A DNA stretch of 8,930 nt from DASWHD01 sp036393335 (GTDB taxonomy: Bacteria > CG2-30-53-67 > CG2-30-70-394), in NCBI GenBank assembly GCA_036393335.1, contig DASWHD010000186.1, positions 1 through 8,930 of the forward strand, read 5' to 3'. Within the stretch, counting starts at the first letter, position 1. Each line of letters opens with the position of its first letter. The notes beneath the pieces were generated by a model, which ran no database searches, was not told the origin of the DNA, and was given only the letters and a program-made list of their open reading frames with translations. The position numbers and the translations under genes are program-made. Shown in pieces: positions 8,090 to 8,930 of the stretch.

Positions 8090-8313
8090 CCCGCATTTCT
8101 CACCATGAATCTGCTGCGACCACGCAACCACCCGCATCTCCTGGCCGTGTCCTCGTCCGAGGTAGGAGCCGGTTGCACCGGCGACCCGCGCCGCCAGGCG
8201 CGGCCGGCCCTCTCGGGCCGGAATCGCCGAAGGGATTCGGCTCCTACCGCGGGCCAGCCAGGATCTACGCGTGCTTGCGCGCTCTCGCGACGATCCTTGG
8301 TGAGAAACGCGGG
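8090..8313. mobile_element. MITE-like repeat element, copy A (uninterrupted)
   Basis: This non-coding unit of about 224 bases starts 7 bases after the glutamate dehydrogenase stop. It is bounded by 16-bp terminal inverted repeats: CCCGCATTTCTCACCA at 8090-8105 and its inverse at 8298-8313, with 15 of 16 matching. Its core (8162-8247) contains paired GTAG-headed hairpins. A second copy in the same orientation lies at 8605-8861. The first 69 core bases differ from that copy at one position (8201 C versus 8734 T), and the next shared 35 bases (8235-8269) also differ at one. There is no transposase, so it would need to be mobilised in trans. I cannot name a described family. An intergenic repeat spread by another mechanism is the alternative. 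Confidence 0.7.
8162..8247. repeat. Paired inverted REP-like hairpins in copy A
   Basis: The core begins GTAGGAGCCG (8162-8171) and ends with its exact reverse complement (8238-8247). Four hairpins follow in series: GCCGG/CCGGC at 8168-8182, a 7-bp stem with GCCA loop at 8186-8203, a 7-bp stem with TCTC loop at 8204-8221, and GCCGAA/TTCGGC with a 4-base loop at 8226-8241. A GTAG tetranucleotide followed by a hairpin is the signature of REP sequences recognised by RAYT transposases. Two such units facing each other form a BIME-like arrangement. No RAYT gene is in the window. Confidence 0.65.
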
Positions 8314-8337
8314 TTAGTGAACGCGGGCCGACGCCCG

Positions 8338-8341
8338 GGAG
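8338..8341 (+). promoter_or_regulatory. Ribosome binding site of the small membrane-protein gene
   Basis: GGAG lies 6 bases before the ATG at 8348. It supports translation of this short frame rather than the longer overlapping frames that run through the repeats. Confidence 0.55.
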
Positions 8342-8347
8342 AGAGAC

Positions 8348-8548
8348 ATGGATCGGATCATCGAGTGGCTGGGAAACGTGGCGGGCGCCCTGGGGGTGCT
8401 CGTGTGCCTGGGCAGCGGGCTGGTGCGCATCGCCGGCGGGTTTTACCTCGGCGGCGTGCAGCTCATGCCCCTGTTCACGGCGGGCACCGCCCTGATGGTG
8501 ATGGGCTGCCTGGCGAAGCTGCACCTCCTGACCCGGATGCGTCGCTGA
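8348..8548 (+). CDS. Small two-helix membrane protein, unknown function
   Basis: This is a predicted 66-aa protein I do not recognise. It begins MDRIIEWLGNVAGALGVLVC. Two hydrophobic segments, at about residues 9-31 and 36-60, are separated by a short glycine-containing turn. The tail TRMRR is basic, which would place the C-terminus on the cytoplasmic side, and with two helices the N-terminus too. There are three cysteines or fewer and no catalytic motif. A Shine-Dalgarno at 8338-8341 with a 6-base spacer supports the start. The gene sits alone between two direct copies of the MITE-like element, with about 35 bases on its left and 56 on its right. No promoter is recognisable. It could be a small inner-membrane housekeeping protein, or cargo carried between the repeats. 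The hydrophobic pattern and ribosome site make coding likely but not certain. Confidence 0.58.
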   Translation: MDRIIEWLGNVAGALGVLVCLGSGLVRIAGGFYLGGVQLMPLFTAGTALMVMGCLAKLHLLTRMRR

Positions 8549-8646
8549 CGGTCGCGCCGCGGACGAGTCCACGGGGTGGATCGCCCGCCCACGGTCGGCG
8601 CCAGCCCGCATTTCTCACCACGGATCTGCTGCGACCGTACAACTGC

Positions 8647-8666
8647 CCTGCCTGCCGGCAGGCAGG
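8647..8666. repeat. 20-bp perfect palindrome, insertion 1 in copy B
   Basis: CCTGCCTGCCGGCAGGCAGG is a perfect palindrome. Aligned with copy A it is a clean 20-base insertion between the bases matching 8131 and 8132, with no target duplication visible. Confidence 0.85.
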
Positions 8667-8694
8667 CCGCATCTCCTGGCCCACCTCGTCCGGG

Positions 8695-8796
8695 GTAGGA
8701 GCCGGTTGCACCGGCGACCCGCGCCGCCAGGCGTGGCCGGCCCTCTCGGGCCGGAATCGCCGACCTGCCTGCCGGCAGGCAGGATTCGGCTCCTAC
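8695..8796. repeat. Paired inverted REP-like hairpins in copy B
   Basis: This is the same four-hairpin core as in copy A. The second hairpin has one C-to-T change (8734) that leaves a G-T pair. The third (8737-8754) is unchanged. The fourth keeps its outer stem, GCCGA at 8759-8763 and TCGGC at 8786-8790, but its apex is replaced by the 20-bp palindrome. Confidence 0.65.
8764..8783. repeat. 20-bp perfect palindrome, insertion 2 in copy B
   Basis: This is identical to the palindrome at 8647-8666. It lies in the loop of the fourth core hairpin, where copy A has only AGGG (8231-8234), for a net gain of 16 bases. The flanking stem bases are preserved. Confidence 0.85.
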
Positions 8797-8861
8797 CGCG
8801 GGCCGGCCAGGATCTACGGCCATTTGCGCGCGCTTGCCACGACCCCTGGTGAGAATGCGGG

Positions 8862-8930
8862 CTAGGGAGCGTCCGGGAGGACGGCGCCGTCTTCCGTGCC
8901 CAGCGTGGCGGCCGGCGCCTCCGCGCCGGC
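8862..8930. other. Intergenic end of window with two strong dyads
   Basis: There is a near-palindrome at 8876-8895 (10-bp arms with one G-T pair, core GACGGCGCCGTC). There is also a hairpin at 8911-8930 with perfect 8-bp arms GCCGGCGC/GCGCCGGC and loop CTCC, ending exactly at the window edge. No T-run is visible inside the window. The hairpin could be part of a terminator or of further repeats. No gene can be supported here; a minus-strand frame ending in TAG at 8862-8864 is too short to judge. Confidence 0.35.

Larger units (their letters stand above)
8605..8861. mobile_element. MITE-like repeat element, copy B (carries two inserted palindromes)
   Basis: This is a second, same-orientation copy of the unit at 8090-8313. 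The left terminal repeat at 8605-8620 is identical to that of copy A. The right one at 8847-8861 is its inverse with one A missing. The REP-like head GTAGGAGCCG is at 8695-8704 and its inverse at 8787-8796. The unit is about 257 bases, longer than copy A mainly because of two copies of a 20-bp palindrome. Similarity with copy A may extend a few bases past the right end (TTAG in A, CTAG in B). Confidence 0.7.

Noticed and set aside
8090..8861. CRISPR array
   Set aside because: There are only two long copies with internal hairpins and terminal inverted repeats. There are no short regularly spaced repeats and no cas genes.
8173..8865. 230-aa plus-strand open frame through the repeats
   Set aside because: It is made mostly of translated repeat and palindrome (for example PACRQAG from the 20-mer) and overlaps the better supported 66-aa frame. 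The inserts break any common frame between copies.
8862..8930. Possible C-terminus of a minus-strand gene (ends GAVLPDAP, stop TAG at 8862-8864)
   Set aside because: Only 22 codons are visible, of low complexity and overlapping a strong hairpin. The stop is part of the sequence flanking the repeat end. It cannot be judged without more sequence.

Overview
The window is GC-rich, densely coding bacterial DNA. It most resembles a proteobacterial chromosome, and I infer a gammaproteobacterium. The reasons are the ~180 kDa-type NAD-glutamate dehydrogenase, a bacterial Fpr-type ferredoxin/flavodoxin-NADP reductase ending in YW, an ApaH-like phosphatase with the GD-x-Q-GC motif, and GTAG-headed REP-like hairpins. 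No taxon can be named from the sequence alone.

Layout. (1) Positions 1-1448, minus strand: 482 residues of a type I restriction-modification methyltransferase subunit (HsdM), cut by the left edge. (2) 1549-2364, minus: Fpr, a flavoprotein that exchanges electrons between NADP(H) and ferredoxin or flavodoxin. (3) 2484-3158, minus: a compact ApaH-like metallophosphatase. These three genes lie in the same direction with gaps of about 100-120 bases, and two overlapping hairpins sit at the 3' end of the phosphatase gene. (4) A short divergent intergenic region carries an 8-bp-arm inverted repeat. (5) 3301-8082, plus: one very large gene for NAD-specific glutamate dehydrogenase (about 1593 aa), filling more than half of the window. 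(6) 8083-8930: a repeat-rich region with two direct copies of a MITE-like element (8090-8313 and 8605-8861). Between them is one small two-helix membrane-protein gene (8348-8548).

The most unusual part is the repeat region. Each element is bounded by ~16-bp terminal inverted repeats. Its core holds two facing GTAG-headed hairpins with two further perfect or near-perfect hairpins between them. The second copy alone has been invaded twice by the same 20-bp perfect palindrome, once in the apical loop of a core hairpin. This gives a before/after pair showing nested insertion of a tiny palindrome.

Functional links between the genes are limited. Glutamate dehydrogenase feeds glutamate carbon into the TCA cycle and yields NADH, Fpr handles NADPH/ferredoxin redox balance, and the phosphatase probably removes dinucleoside polyphosphates. 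HsdM belongs to a defence system whose HsdS and HsdR partners must lie outside the window. Its position right behind fpr suggests a housekeeping/accessory junction near 1450-1550.
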